DNA from: Porphyra umbilicalis
Lineage: Eukaryota; Rhodophyta; Bangiophyceae; Bangiales; Bangiaceae
Length of the DNA stretch: 64,000 bases
Assembly: GCA_002049455.2 (NCBI GenBank)
Contig: KV918831.1
Coordinates: 217,349-281,348 of the forward strand
Direction of reading: 5' to 3'
The notes beneath the pieces were generated by a model, which was not told the DNA's origin, searched no databases, and was given only the letters and a program-made list of their open reading frames with translations. Below, piece after piece: positions 31,811-42,139 of the stretch; within the stretch, counting starts at the first letter, position 1; each line of letters opens with the position of its first letter. The position numbers and the translations under genes were made by a program.

Positions 31811-34189
31811 TCCAGTCCGCAAAACGAGGGGAACAAAGAGGTGGCAGATAGGAGCAGGGGCCAAGGACGTGGCCAAGAAACGAGAGCAGGACGGGCCGTC
31901 AGTCGCGCGCGCCGGCTCATCGGCCACATGCATAGGCAACAGTCATCAAATGGCTGCTTGAAGTCCGCGCCGTGCCATGGGCAAGCCCGAGTCAGCCATC
32001 AAGCCCCAGTGTGACATGCGGTCCCAAGCCGATGCCCCCCAGGATCGTTGAACGGCATCTTACCTTCGCATGGCGACCGTCAGGAGCCAAACGTCCTGTT
32101 CCCCCACCCTGTTGCGAGTCGTTCTAGGCCACTGACAGCTCGCCTGATCGTCAGCCATGCATACGTCAACGTTGCTCACAAAAGCGGCAGCAACGTCGCG
32201 GCTCGGCGCCGTGAAGTGTTGGCCGCGATGGTGATACGTGGCATGTCGTCTAATAATAGAAGACCCGGAGATCGGCAATTCGTTCGGATTTATCATAGAA
32301 TTGGTCATCATTGGGCAGAATGAGTCTCACATGCATACTTGACAGGCCGACGTTGCCATGCTTCTCCATGTCCCTTTGGAGCTCGGGGCAGACGAGATAT
32401 AGCGTCAGCGCCTCGTACTCGCTCCCGAGAAGCGGCAACTGATGACACAAACGAAGAGTGAGAGTATTCGACAGAGGACCTCTATGCTTTCTTAACATGC
32501 GCCAGCAGATGGATGCGCGGCGCCATGGACCACCTTTCCGTGCAGGCTCGCAGGTACGTACACATTGGACGACCTGGAGACTGGCATACTCATTTCTAGA
32601 GCTATTGTCTGGTGGTACGTGCGTACTTCTGAATGTGTTGAACCGTTGACCAGCAAGAGTGCGCGCGGCAGGGGGCGCCACACCGTCATGATCAGGCTCC
32701 TGTCTTTATGCGGGCACGGGTAGCCTCACAGGGCCTTTACGTGTACACCAACGGACAAGAATGACAGACCACAACACATCTACGCCGTATGCAATGGGTA
32801 GAGTACCCGTGCCTCGTTCGTTTCGCTCTCGAAGGCCCGCACTGATGACTGCTGCTGGGACGCTACACCATCAGTAACACACGTGGGGGTCATACATCGG
32901 ACACATCCACCACGGGGCATGGCTGAACAAGCGATGTAGAACATAGTTGCGTTGCTCTTTTTTATCTGTGGCCATGGGAACGGTCTGTTCGCACCAGTAG
33001 ACGATGGTGACATTTTGAGAGGGCTGTTTGACCGTGATATTCACTCTTGTTGCCGATTCTGAAGCTACAGGCGCTCCTGGCGTACTCGTTTTACTCATGT
33101 GGGATGCTTTTCAGGAGAATGTTTGGCAACTCGTATGTGTCGTGTGCGGATGTGCAGTTGCGTCTAATGCGCCCATCTCGGACGTCTGTGATACGGACCA
33201 GCAAGTGCGCTACGAGAAATGCGCGTAGATCTCTGCAAGGGCAAACAGAGGATGCGGAGAACACCTGCAGTGTCAGAATTGGAAAAAAAAGTGTCTATCA
33301 TGATGAACCGGCCCTCCCAACCAGTCATCCTACGCCAGTGGTGCATGCGTGTCGTTCCCATGGCTTCTGGTAAAAACGAATAGTGCAGCTGTCTGTTTCA
33401 TAGTCGTTTTACTTATTGTTGAGTTTGCGTGACAACCTTGATGTGTGCAGTGGTCGTCCACGACGTGCAGCAGACTGAGTGACGCGATGCCAAGTGCCCT
33501 GCACAGCGTCGAAGCATTGTTGCCTGGTTCACAAAAATCACGCGATGGCATGGCAAGAGGCTTCTACAAGACGTTTCACTCGCAAGAGTGGGACAAAGGA
33601 GCATGTGGTAGGCACACGTGCTCATACGGTTGTAGCCCTTTTCGAAGACGAATGGCGCTGTCACAGAATGGCTCTCGCAATGAAAAATGAGCAGGATGGT
33701 CCCTAGACCGCAAAGGTCACCGAGGGAACCCGAGTACACCCTTGGTGCCGAGCCTTGACAGTCTGTGCTGCCGGGTGGCGGTCGTTGGCACGATGATGGA
33801 AGGGCACCACCGCACAGGGGTAGACGAGACGACATTTCGTGACTAATTCGCTGGCTACTGTATTTTGATGTGCGCCAAGTGCGTTTTGGGACCACATCCA
33901 GGGAACAGCAATGCAGCTTTATTGAATTTACTGTGACATTGGGCTCTTCAGTACACAAGTAGCCCTCCTTAAACCAGCCAACGAGCGCTTATGCCGAACG
34001 ATCATCATCGACAGAACGCCTTCCGTTGAGTGCTTTCCCCCCCCCTTCACGCCCCTCGTATTGACGACCGACTCGGCGTTGCGGGCTCCCCTTTTCCTGG
34101 TTTCCGTGCGACCACCTCCTCGGCAGATCGCCGCTGCTCTCGGTACATCCCAGTCCGTGTCTGTACGCGCCCACTGCGCCAGTGCTCAC
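31811..34189. other. intergenic between PIF1 gene and a minisatellite
   Basis: No complete gene seen. Open frames are short and shift frequently. One 100-bp minus-strand stretch looks exon-like and is listed separately. The region just above 31810 should include the PIF1 promoter. Confidence 0.4.
32339..32438 (-). pseudogene. possible orphan exon or gene fragment
   Basis: A 100-bp stretch has a pyrimidine-rich acceptor before it (TTTGTGTCATCAG) and a GTATGC donor after it, and encodes LPLLGSEYEALTLYLVCPEL and about 13 further residues with ordinary composition. The EALxLYLxxPE pattern recalls a segment of HERC/HECT-type ubiquitin ligases, but the match is short. I find no neighbouring exons, so it may be a relic. 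Confidence 0.2.
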
Positions 34190-35290
34190 GACCGTCTCTT
34201 TGCGGGTGGGCGCGGGGAAGGCGACGCCGCGGCCCTGGCACCGGCCGCGGCGGTCGGCTTGGGGGTCGGCACGGTGGAGGTGACGCCGCCACCCGTGGCG
34301 CCGGCTGCAGCCGTCCGTTTGGGAGTGGGCGCTACGAAGGCGCTGCCACCGCCCGTGCCTCCGGACGCAGCCGCCTGTCTGTGCGTGCGCGAAGGGGGGG
34401 TGACGCCGCCGCCCGTGGCGCCTGCGACGGCCCTCCGTTTGGGAGAGGGCGCGGAAGGGGCGCCACAGGCGCCCGTGGCGCCAGCCGCAGCCACTTGTCT
34501 GTGGGTGAGCGCAGCGGGGGTGACGCCGCCGCCGGTGGCGCCGACCGCCGCCGTCAGCTTGGGGGTGGGCGCGGGGGGGGGCGCCACCGGCGCCCGCGGC
34601 GTCAGCCGACGCCGCATCTCTTGGGGGGAGGAGCGCGGGGGGAGCCACCGCCGCCCTTGGCGGCGCCGCGTGCCTGTGGGTGGGCGACGGGGAGTTGACG
34701 CCGCCGCCGGTGGCGCCGACCGCCGCCTTCCACTTGGCGTTGGGCGCCGGGGGGGCACCACTGGCGCCCGTGGCCCCAGCCGCGGCCGTATCTCCGGGGG
34801 CGGCAGCGGGGGGGGCGACGCCTCGGCCAGTGGCGCCGCAGCCTGTCTGCGGGTGGGCGCCGTGGGGGTGGCGCCGCCGCCGGTGGCGCCGACCGCCGCC
34901 GTCAGCTCGGGGGTGGGCGCGGGGTGGGCTCCAGCAGCACCCCTGGCGCCAGCCGCGGCCGCATCTCTGGGGGGGAGAGCGGCGGGGGGGAGTTACCGCC
35001 GCCCGCTGCGCCTGTCGCTGCCGTACGGTTGGGGGTGCGCTCGGGGGGGGCACCACCACCGCCCGTGGTGCCGGTCGCCACCTTTTGACTCGGGCTGGGC
35101 GCGGGAGACTGGCCGCCACGGCCCGTGGCGTTGGCCGTAGGCGTCAGCTTGGGGGTGGGTGCGGGGGGGGCGACACCGGCACCCGCGGCGCTGGCCACCA
35201 CCGTCTGCTTGGGGGTGGGCGCACGGGAGGCGCCTCCGCGGCACGTGCTGTTGCTCCCCGCAGGGGTGTTGCAGCAGAGTGATTTCGGAG
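34190..35290. repeat. 60-bp minisatellite, about 17 units
   Basis: Degenerate units of about 60 bp with a GTGGCGCCGxCxGCxGCCGTC core and TTGGGGGTGGGCGC. The plus strand gives a 20-residue GVTPPPVAPTAAVSLGVGAG-like repeat and the minus strand a His/Arg/Pro repeat; both are open for over 350 codons. With no unique flanking domain on either strand I do not call a gene. Confidence 0.75.
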
Positions 35291-35404
35291 CGGGGGGAAG
35301 ACCGAGGCCACAAAAATAGTTATTTTTGTGGGATGCGTCCGCTCTCGTCTCGCTTCAAGCTTCGTTGCCATCGGCACGTTTTTTGTCGTGGTCTGTGCAC
35401 TACT

Positions 35405-38400
35405 CTACTCCCCCAATGAGCCCCCATCACTCCCCATGCCCCCCACTCCCGAGTCGCTAGTACTCAAAGGGATGGATGCCGACAGGCGCCCAGATGACCC
35501 TGACGCCACATCGCTGACCGCTTCGCCCGCCGCACTTTCCGCTTGCGTCGACGACTCGCTGTCACTCGGTGCCCCCCCCGAATCGGACGTGCTACTTGAG
35601 TTGGAGCGTGCAGGGCGGGAGGGCGGATGCTCATCGCAACAAGGGCAGGGAAACCGACAAAAGTACTCACCCGCCAGGTCGACGTCCTCCGCCAACCGCT
35701 CGGTGCCGAGGTTCCACTTGGTCTGCGCCTCGTGGTTGAGGATGGCCGTCTGGTAGGCTAGCAGATTGGTGTAGGGCACGACCCCCATGCCCTGCAATGA
35801 CGTCTGGATGCGGCGGATGGGTGCGTTTCGTCGCTCGGGGGCGCCCGAGTCCGCCCCGTCCATCTTGGAGTACGACCGCGGGTCGAAGGCGTCCGAGCAA
35901 AGGTGATTGAAGATGTGGAACCGATCTGACACGACCGTGCAGTCCATGAGCAGCCACCCCACTTTGCCCAGTGCCACGCGGAAGGCCCCACAGGCAAAGT
36001 CGTAAACAAGAAACTTGGGAATGCGCGCAAAGCGGGTGAGGAGCATGTTGAGCAGGACTTGCGGGGCTTCTTTCCGGTCCAGGACGGTGAAGGCGAGGAC
36101 GAGGGGGTGCTTGCAGCCGCAGCAGATAGTCATCGCACCGGGGGAGAACTTGTGGGCTTTGGCGTAGTGCTTTGAGCACATTCCCGTCCTCAAAATCTCC
36201 GTCCACAGGAACGGCTCCGGTCGGCATTGCGGCAGGGAGGGTGCGCACGTCCCCGACCGCTCGTGCCCACCAGCTGCCGACGGATACTCCGACTTGAACT
36301 TCTTGGCCATCTCCTCCTGCGACCACTGCCTGCCACCCCAGCGCCGCTCGTAGGCCACCGTCTTTTCGGGCCCGCTGCGCCACGCCTGCACAAACTTGTT
36401 CACAGCGTCGGCGACGGCAACCAGGGCGCCCGACAGCGCACCTGCCAGGGCTGGCAGGGACCGATGAAGTCTTTTGGCAGCTCGCAGCCCCAGCTCCATA
36501 AAACGTAGCTCTTTGAGCATGTCCGCGACCGGCTTCCGCTCGTCGTCCTCGCGGAGCTGTGCGTCAGCCGTGGATGCGGCGAGCAGGTCCCCCACCTTTT
36601 GATGGTGATCGGCAGAGGCGAGATGGGCTGCCAGCTGTCGGATCGCCCCAACGTGCGACGCCCGGAACGGCAGCACGACGCTGTCCACCGTAATGGCCGT
36701 CACAAAAGACAGTAACTCACGACGAGCGTCCTTGTCCAGCTCTCTCACCGCACCGACGAGCGAGGTTGAGTCCGTGTTGACGTCCCCCTTGCCGGCCTTA
36801 AACGGCAACCGGCCGCAATCCGCCTTCCGCCTCTTGCCCTTGTCGGCGGCACCGTCCGCCCGGCCGCGACCGCCGCCCCTAGCCTTTCTTTCCGCGGGAT
36901 CAGCGCTGACGACACGAGAGAGGCCGCCCCCAGCTGTCTCTTTTTGGGCGGGTGGCTCAAATGAGTATGGCAGCGGCGTTGCAGGCACGCCACGTGCGTT
37001 GTTTGTAGCCGGCAGCGACGAAGACGGCCGCGTCGACGGTGTAGGCGCCCCGTTTGGGGACGATGTAGGCGGTGGTCGTGGGCGCGGCGGTGGTAAAGCC
37101 GCGCCGCTTGGGCGAGAAGTTGGAGGCGGTGGTGGGCGTGGAGGAGGCGCCAGCGCGCCACTTGGTCGAGAAGTAGGCGGTGCTGGTTGGTGCGGCGGCG
37201 TAGGAGTAGCGCCACTTGACGGAGATGTAGCCGGCGGCGACGGGCGCGACGGCGGTGCACCGGTCCCGTTGGTCGTAGGTGTAGCCGGTGGCGATTGCAG
37301 CGGCGGTGGTGCAGCCGGCCCGGCTGTGGAAGGTGCAGTTGGCGGTGCGGTTTCGCCCACGGGCAAAGAAGCCGCTCCGCTCGGTGAGCGCGTCTTGGCC
37401 GCCGACATGTCCGCAATGTACGTCGCCAAATGCTGGGCGGCTGCCGTCCGCTTGTCAGCCTGGGCGCTGCTGCGGGTCTTGTACGTGGCCAACGCAGACT
37501 GGAGAGACCCCAGCAGCTTGGAGGCCGCCGCGCCGACGTCAAAAACGGTGTGCAGCAACGAGCTGATCGCCTTCTCGCCCGCCGTGGGCGCCCTGATGTG
37601 CGCTGCCGGCAGCGCGCGCGGGAGTAGGACCCCGACCGCCGCCTCCGAGGCCGGGAGCGTCCTCGCCAGCACTTTGACGTCTTTCCGCGGCTTCATCACG
37701 TCTCGGATGACGCGCCGCACGCTCTCGCCGCGGATCAGGTACGCCGCCTTGACGGCCTCCTCGTTCTCTGGCACCGCCTCGGTGATGTGTTGGAACTTAA
37801 TGTCGTCGGCGCCGCTGCCAAAGCCCACCCAGATGGAGTCAGCCGACACAAAGTTGTACCGCCCGTCGCAGTCCATGCAGTGCACACACGTGAAAAGGGC
37901 AGCAGGGAGGTCCGACGCCATCAGCTTCAACCCCACAAGCACGAGGTTCCGCAAAGTGCGGCCGCTACGAGTCGGGCTGGATCGCGGGAGGGCACCAACA
38001 ACCATCTCACGGCGCACCGCACGGAGCCACCGTGTGGTGCACGTCGTCAACGACATCCCCTCTGACGCCTGGAGCGCCAATGAACGCACCCAGGTGAAGG
38101 TCGCGGCGGCCGTCACAGACAGCAACACGATGTGGTCCTCTCTCCCGTCCCGGGACACCCACTGCAGGCAGGACGAGCACTTGGCCAGGTGCACCTCCAT
38201 CTTGCAGAATCCACGCGTGCAGGCAACGGCGCCGACCTTTTTGGAAGAGCCCGACAGGTCGTGTCTCCTGCCACGCGCAGTGCAAAAGGAACAGGAAGAG
38301 GGGGCGGGCACGACGAGGGTGCCGCCGGTGACCGTCTTGGCGCACACGTCCGCATTCAACCGCACAGCAGCGACGCAGTCGAGGAGGGGGATGGGCAGCT

Positions 38401-39550
38401 GCGAGACGGCCGACACCTCCAGGCTGCGCACGGTGCTCTGTGTCGTGGCACAATGGGCAGCCTGCGGCGCCCCGCAGTCTTGAGCCACACTCAAGTGAGA
38501 GCAAACCCGGGTGCGTGCGCCCGGGCAAAAGCCACACGAGGAGCGCGTGTTGGTCAGGTACAGCGGCACGGGGACGTTGCCGCAGGGAGACGGACAGACG
38601 GCGACATAAAGAGCGCCGACAACGTTGAACGTCATGGGATCCCCGCCGGCATCAGGGTCGCCACCTCCAACACCATGCCGTGCCTTGGAGCCAAGTTGTC
38701 GCTTGACGTCGTCGGGCGACACGCCGAGCGCGGAGGAGAGTTCTTGCATGGCAGCCTCCAACGTGCCAGCGTGTTGACAGGTAGTGGGGCGCTCGTGCAA
38801 GTGGTTGTCCTGGTGCACGTTTGAACCAACGCAGGTGCACCGACAGTGCCCATCCTCGGACAGCCAGACACACGCACTTGCACACTCCCCGAGAGCGTCT
38901 CTACGCCACTCTCCCCACCGCGCGACGACGCCGAAGATGCCTGGAACGAGCCACACCTGCTCCTTGCCCTCCATGTCCTCCCACATCTGCAGCATCGTCA
39001 TGGCCCCCTCCGCAGCATCACGAGAGACGCCACAGTCGCGCGCAAGTGACTCGACCGGGGTGTTGGACAAGAAAGCCCCCAAAACGCGGCGCAATCCCCG
39101 ACCAAAGTTCTCCTTGGTGCGCCTTCCGGAGCCCTTCTTCCGCCCGCCCTTCCCATGGCGGGGTCCAGGGCGAGCCTGCCGGAAGCGTTGTTGAGTGGAG
39201 ACGTGGGGGTCGGCAGCAGGAGCGACCGCCGGATCGACGCCGTCAAGATGATCGCCACCGTCCACGGCGCCGTCGTCACCGCCGAGATGAGCGCCACAGT
39301 CCACGTCGCCGTCGTCGCCTTGAGCGCGGTGGAGACCAGCTGCATCCCCCAGCTCCACAGCGGCGGGAACGCCGCCAGACACGGAGGAAGGGGTGCTGGC
39401 CCCGTCAAAGCAATTGACGACGGAAGGTACGCTCCCCGGAAGAGGTGGGCAATCGACCGACAGCGGCGCAGACGCAACAAGAAGCGGCTCGCTGTCGTCC
39501 AACGACACATGTTCGGAAATGGACTCCACATGCATGCCCAGCTCAGCCAT
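35405..39550 (-). CDS. KDZ/Zisupton-like transposase-derived protein with zinc-binding clusters
   Basis: 1,381 residues from ATG 39550 (MAELGMHVESISEHVS); the open frame upstream is only GC minisatellite. Residues about 85-115 are basic (HGKGGRKKGSGRRTK). A SWIM-like cluster follows (CTC then TCQH), then CxxC/CSH and CxxC knots, a region with more Cys pairs and conserved hydrophobic core, and a long Pro/Ser-rich linker. The C-terminal third has the features of the KDZ-type RNase-H-like domain: SPGAMTICCGCKHPLVLAF, the YDFAC motif, VVSDRFHIFNHLCSDAFDP and a GAPERRNAPIRRIQ segment with a possible third acidic residue. The family comprises transposases and their domesticated relatives. The uninterrupted 4.1-kb frame, next to intron-bearing genes, fits mobile-element origin. 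A GTGAGT donor at 35670 suggests the last 80 residues may be replaced by splicing. No terminal repeats or TSD were identified. Confidence 0.6.
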   Translation of the reverse strand: MAELGMHVESISEHVSLDDSEPLLVASAPLSVDCPPLPGSVPSVVNCFDGASTPSSVSGGVPAAVELGDAAGLHRAQGDDGDVDCGAHLGGDDGAVDGGDHLDGVDPAVAPAADPHVSTQQRFRQARPGPRHGKGGRKKGSGRRTKENFGRGLRRVLGAFLSNTPVESLARDCGVSRDAAEGAMTMLQMWEDMEGKEQVWLVPGIFGVVARWGEWRRDALGECASACVWLSEDGHCRCTCVGSNVHQDNHLHERPTTCQHAGTLEAAMQELSSALGVSPDDVKRQLGSKARHGVGGGDPDAGGDPMTFNVVGALYVAVCPSPCGNVPVPLYLTNTRSSCGFCPGARTRVCSHLSVAQDCGAPQAAHCATTQSTVRSLEVSAVSQLPIPLLDCVAAVRLNADVCAKTVTGGTLVVPAPSSCSFCTARGRRHDLSGSSKKVGAVACTRGFCKMEVHLAKCSSCLQWVSRDGREDHIVLLSVTAAATFTWVRSLALQASEGMSLTTCTTRWLRAVRREMVVGALPRSSPTRSGRTLRNLVLVGLKLMASDLPAALFTCVHCMDCDGRYNFVSADSIWVGFGSGADDIKFQHITEAVPENEEAVKAAYLIRGESVRRVIRDVMKPRKDVKVLARTLPASEAAVGVLLPRALPAAHIRAPTAGEKAISSLLHTVFDVGAAASKLLGSLQSALATYKTRSSAQADKRTAAAQHLATYIADMSAAKTRSPSGAASLPVGETAPPTAPSTAGPAAPPPLQSPPATPTTNGTGAPPSRPSPPATSPSSGATPTPPHQPAPPTSRPSGALAPPPRPPPPPTSRPSGAALPPPRPRPPPTSSPNGAPTPSTRPSSSLPATNNARGVPATPLPYSFEPPAQKETAGGGLSRVVSADPAERKARGGGRGRADGAADKGKRRKADCGRLPFKAGKGDVNTDSTSLVGAVRELDKDARRELLSFVTAITVDSVVLPFRASHVGAIRQLAAHLASADHHQKVGDLLAASTADAQLREDDERKPVADMLKELRFMELGLRAAKRLHRSLPALAGALSGALVAVADAVNKFVQAWRSGPEKTVAYERRWGGRQWSQEEMAKKFKSEYPSAAGGHERSGTCAPSLPQCRPEPFLWTEILRTGMCSKHYAKAHKFSPGAMTICCGCKHPLVLAFTVLDRKEAPQVLLNMLLTRFARIPKFLVYDFACGAFRVALGKVGWLLMDCTVVSDRFHIFNHLCSDAFDPRSYSKMDGADSGAPERRNAPIRRIQTSLQGMGVVPYTNLLAYQTAILNHEAQTKWNLGTERLAEDVDLAGEYFCRFPCPCCDEHPPSRPARSNSSSTSDSGGAPSDSESSTQAESAAGEAVSDVASGSSGRLSASIPLSTSDSGVGGMGSDGGSLGE

Positions 39551-39609
39551 CTCCCCAGACAAGAGCGCTGTCCGGTCACCTGCGCACACGAGCACACCAG
39601 CGACGTAAG

Positions 39610-40440
39610 GCGCACGCCCGCCGGCCGCTTGCCCGACGCCGTCCACCGCCCCCCGCCGACGCCGACCGCAGTGCCGGGCACGCCGCGCGCCGCCGCCAGC
39701 CAGAGCCGGCCGACCACAGCACGCCGACCGCTGCCCCCCGCCGACGCCGCTCGCAGAACGGGGAACGCCGCGTGCCGCCGCCGGCCACAGCCGGCCAGCC
39801 GCAGCACGCCGACCGCCGCCCCCCGCCGACGCCGCCCGCAGTGCCGGGCACGCCGCGCGCCGCCGACCGCCGCCCCCCGCCGACGCCGCCCGCAGTACCG
39901 GGCACGCCGCGCGCCGCCGCCGGCCAGAGCCGGCCAGCCGCGGCACGCCGACCGCCGCCCCCCGCCGACGCCGCCCGCAGTGCCGGGCACGCCGCGCGCC
40001 GCCGACCGCCGCCCCCCGCCGACGCCGCCCGCAGTGCCGGGCACGCCGCGCGCCGCCGACCGCCGCCCCCCGCCGACGCCGCCCGCAGTGCCGGGCACGC
40101 CGCGCGCCGCCGCCGGCCAGAACAGGCCAGCCGCAGCGCCCCGACCGCCGCCCCCCGCCGACGCCGCCCGCAGTACCAGGCACGCCGCGCGCCGTCGCCG
40201 GCCAGAGCCGGCCGACCGCAGCACGCCGACCGCCGCCCCCCGCCGACGCCGCCCGCAGTGCCGGGCACGCCGCGCGCCGCCGCCGGCCAGAGCCGGCCAG
40301 CCGCAGCACGCCGACCGCCGCCCCCCGCCGACGACGCCCGCAGGACCGGGCACGCCGCGCCGCCGCCGGCCAGAGGCCGCTGGCCGCGGCACGCTGAGCA
40401 CCGATCCGCGCCGCCGTAGCCCGCCGCCCGCCTGCCACCG
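39610..40440. repeat. 54/87-bp GC minisatellite
   Basis: Tandem units with the core GCCGCCCGCAGTGCCGGGCA. A 54-bp unit repeats exactly at about 39973, 40027 and 40081; other units carry an extra block of about 30 bp (CGGCCAGAGCCGGCCAGCC-like). It lies directly upstream of the KDZ-like gene start and may overlap its promoter. Confidence 0.8.
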
Positions 40441-40566
40441 TGGCCCGCCGAGCGTCGCTAGCCGCGCGCCGCGCGCGGCAGCAATGTGCAGCCCGCTGCG
40501 CGCCGCCCGGCAGAGGCCCCAGATGCACGTGGTACTGAGACCACGGTGCCGCACGCTGCGGGGGGG

Positions 40567-40656
40567 CCGCACGAAGCGGGGGGGCTGCACGCAGCGGGGG
40601 GGCTGCACGCGGCGGGGGGGGCGCAAGCAGCGGGGGGGCCGCACGCAGCGGGGGGG
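40567..40656. repeat. 18-bp tandem repeat with G7-8 runs
   Basis: Five units of about CTGCACGCAGCGGGGGGG starting at 40567, 40585, 40603, 40621 and 40639. Each carries a run of at least seven G, giving strong G-quadruplex potential. Confidence 0.75.
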
Positions 40657-40689
40657 CTGCTCCTGGGCTCGGACACACGCCGGGAAACC

Positions 40690-41150
40690 CACTGGTGCGG
40701 CAACCGCTGCAGCGGCCACACGCGCCCTATCGGGAGGGGGGGGAGAGCGCAACGAGGGAGGCAGGGGACGGGACGCATCCAAGTAACGGGTTGAAGGGGA
40801 AGGACGGTGGTGCCAGGGGGGGGGGGGGCGCAAAGCGACGGTGCGGGGCGGTTAAGCAAGCACCGCTACAAAAAGGAAGAGATGGAGTAGGGGGGGGGGC
40901 AGGAGAGCCCAACGAGGGAGGTAGGGCACGGAGAGCAGCCGAGCGACAGGGAAGAGCGGGAGGACGATGGAGACGAGGGGGAGGCCGACGGCGCGGTTGC
41001 GGGGGCCCGCGGAGCGATGGTGTGCGGTAGTGGGTGGCGGGAGGTGGTGGTACGCACAGGGCGGGAATGGCGGTGCACGCTCGATGGGGTGCCCAGGCGG
41101 GCTACTGTGGAGGGAGCTGACAGCACTGTCGGGTGGCGCATGGCGTCATG
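40690..41150. other. G-rich intergenic region, no gene seen
   Basis: A purine-rich plus strand (GGGAGG, GGGGGGCAGGAG) with short meaningless frames and no recognised feature. Confidence 0.35.
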
Positions 41151-41156
41151 TGATTG

Positions 41157-41257
41157 GCTCAAATGCCTTCGATCCGCGTGCCGGATGCCTTCGATTTGGA
41201 TCGCAGGACATCGAAGGCTGTGGTTTCCCTGGTTGCAATTTTGAGAGACGAGCAGAT
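41157..41257 (-). repeat. TTCGAT-rich short repeat, copy 2
   Basis: Inverted match of 25031-25128: CCTTCGAT boxes at about 41163 and 41190, an ATCGAAGG box at about 41209, and GTGGTTTCC at about 41221. It ends about 165 bp before element E5. Confidence 0.5.
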
Positions 41258-41423
41258 CGGAGAGAGTTCCAAGAAGGGCAACTGCAAAAGAGTGTGAAGG
41301 GAAGTGACGAAGACTGGCTCCTCAGTGCATGAAGAGTGCGCGGTAAAGAATTTTGCATCCACCCACAGACCTCACGAGACGCTGTCTGCCTTTGTCATAT
41401 CGTGAAGTAGCTGCTCATGAAAA

Positions 41424-42135
41424 TTCCAGGAACGTGCGTGCAATACCCTGGCCTTCAGGGCGGTGGCGCGCTCGGCGACGCATTGACACCGGGCACGCCG
41501 GCCGGCTCTATGGCCGCGAGCGCGCACGGGGGCACGTAAAGCCACGTTGCCGTGGTGGGGGGGGCGTCGGGCGGGGAAAGAGGTGCCGCCTCCGCCACCG
41601 CAGCGGCGGCGGCCCGCCGGCGTCGCCCGGCGCCCGCGGGCGAGGCCTTCACTCCACCCCGCAGCGCACCTGCGCACGGCGGGCAGGACGGCCGACACCG
41701 CGCACGGGCTGGCGGGTGGGACTGATCGCCGCGCGACGAGGCGCCTGTAACCGCGCCGCTAGATGGTGTTAGCAACCGCCGACGCGCCGCCGCGACAGAA
41801 GCCGGCGCGCAGGCACGATCTTCCGCGGGTCATCGTGGGCGCGTCAAGCCCCGGAAGTCGCTGCGCGCGGTCACCGCGCGCAGCTCGGGGCGGTAGAGGG
41901 GGCACGGGGGCAGGCGCCGTCCGGGCCCAGTGACCCCTGTGGCAGGACAGTCCTTCTCAGCCACGTAACTACATTCGCTTTTCGCGTCATCGCGACCCTT
42001 CCAACACTGACACGCCCTCAGATCCCTGAGGACACGAATGCAGACTGCCACCTCTGAAACGGAGAGCAAGTCTCGTGATCTAAGTATATGTGTGCATCAC
42101 TACACTTTGAGAGCACCCTGTCCTCAAGGCCAGGG
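41424..42135 (+). mobile_element. dispersed element E, copy 5 (E5), next to Fanzor pseudogene
   Basis: 712 bp, full length, same orientation as E1 and E2, flanked by AA on both sides. Its right end touches the recognisable start of a Fanzor-like pseudogene within about 60 bp. The left flank contains no Fanzor sequence, so E5 either inserted beside a fragment already truncated or belongs to the same composite unit. Confidence 0.8.
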
Positions 42136-42139
42136 AAAT

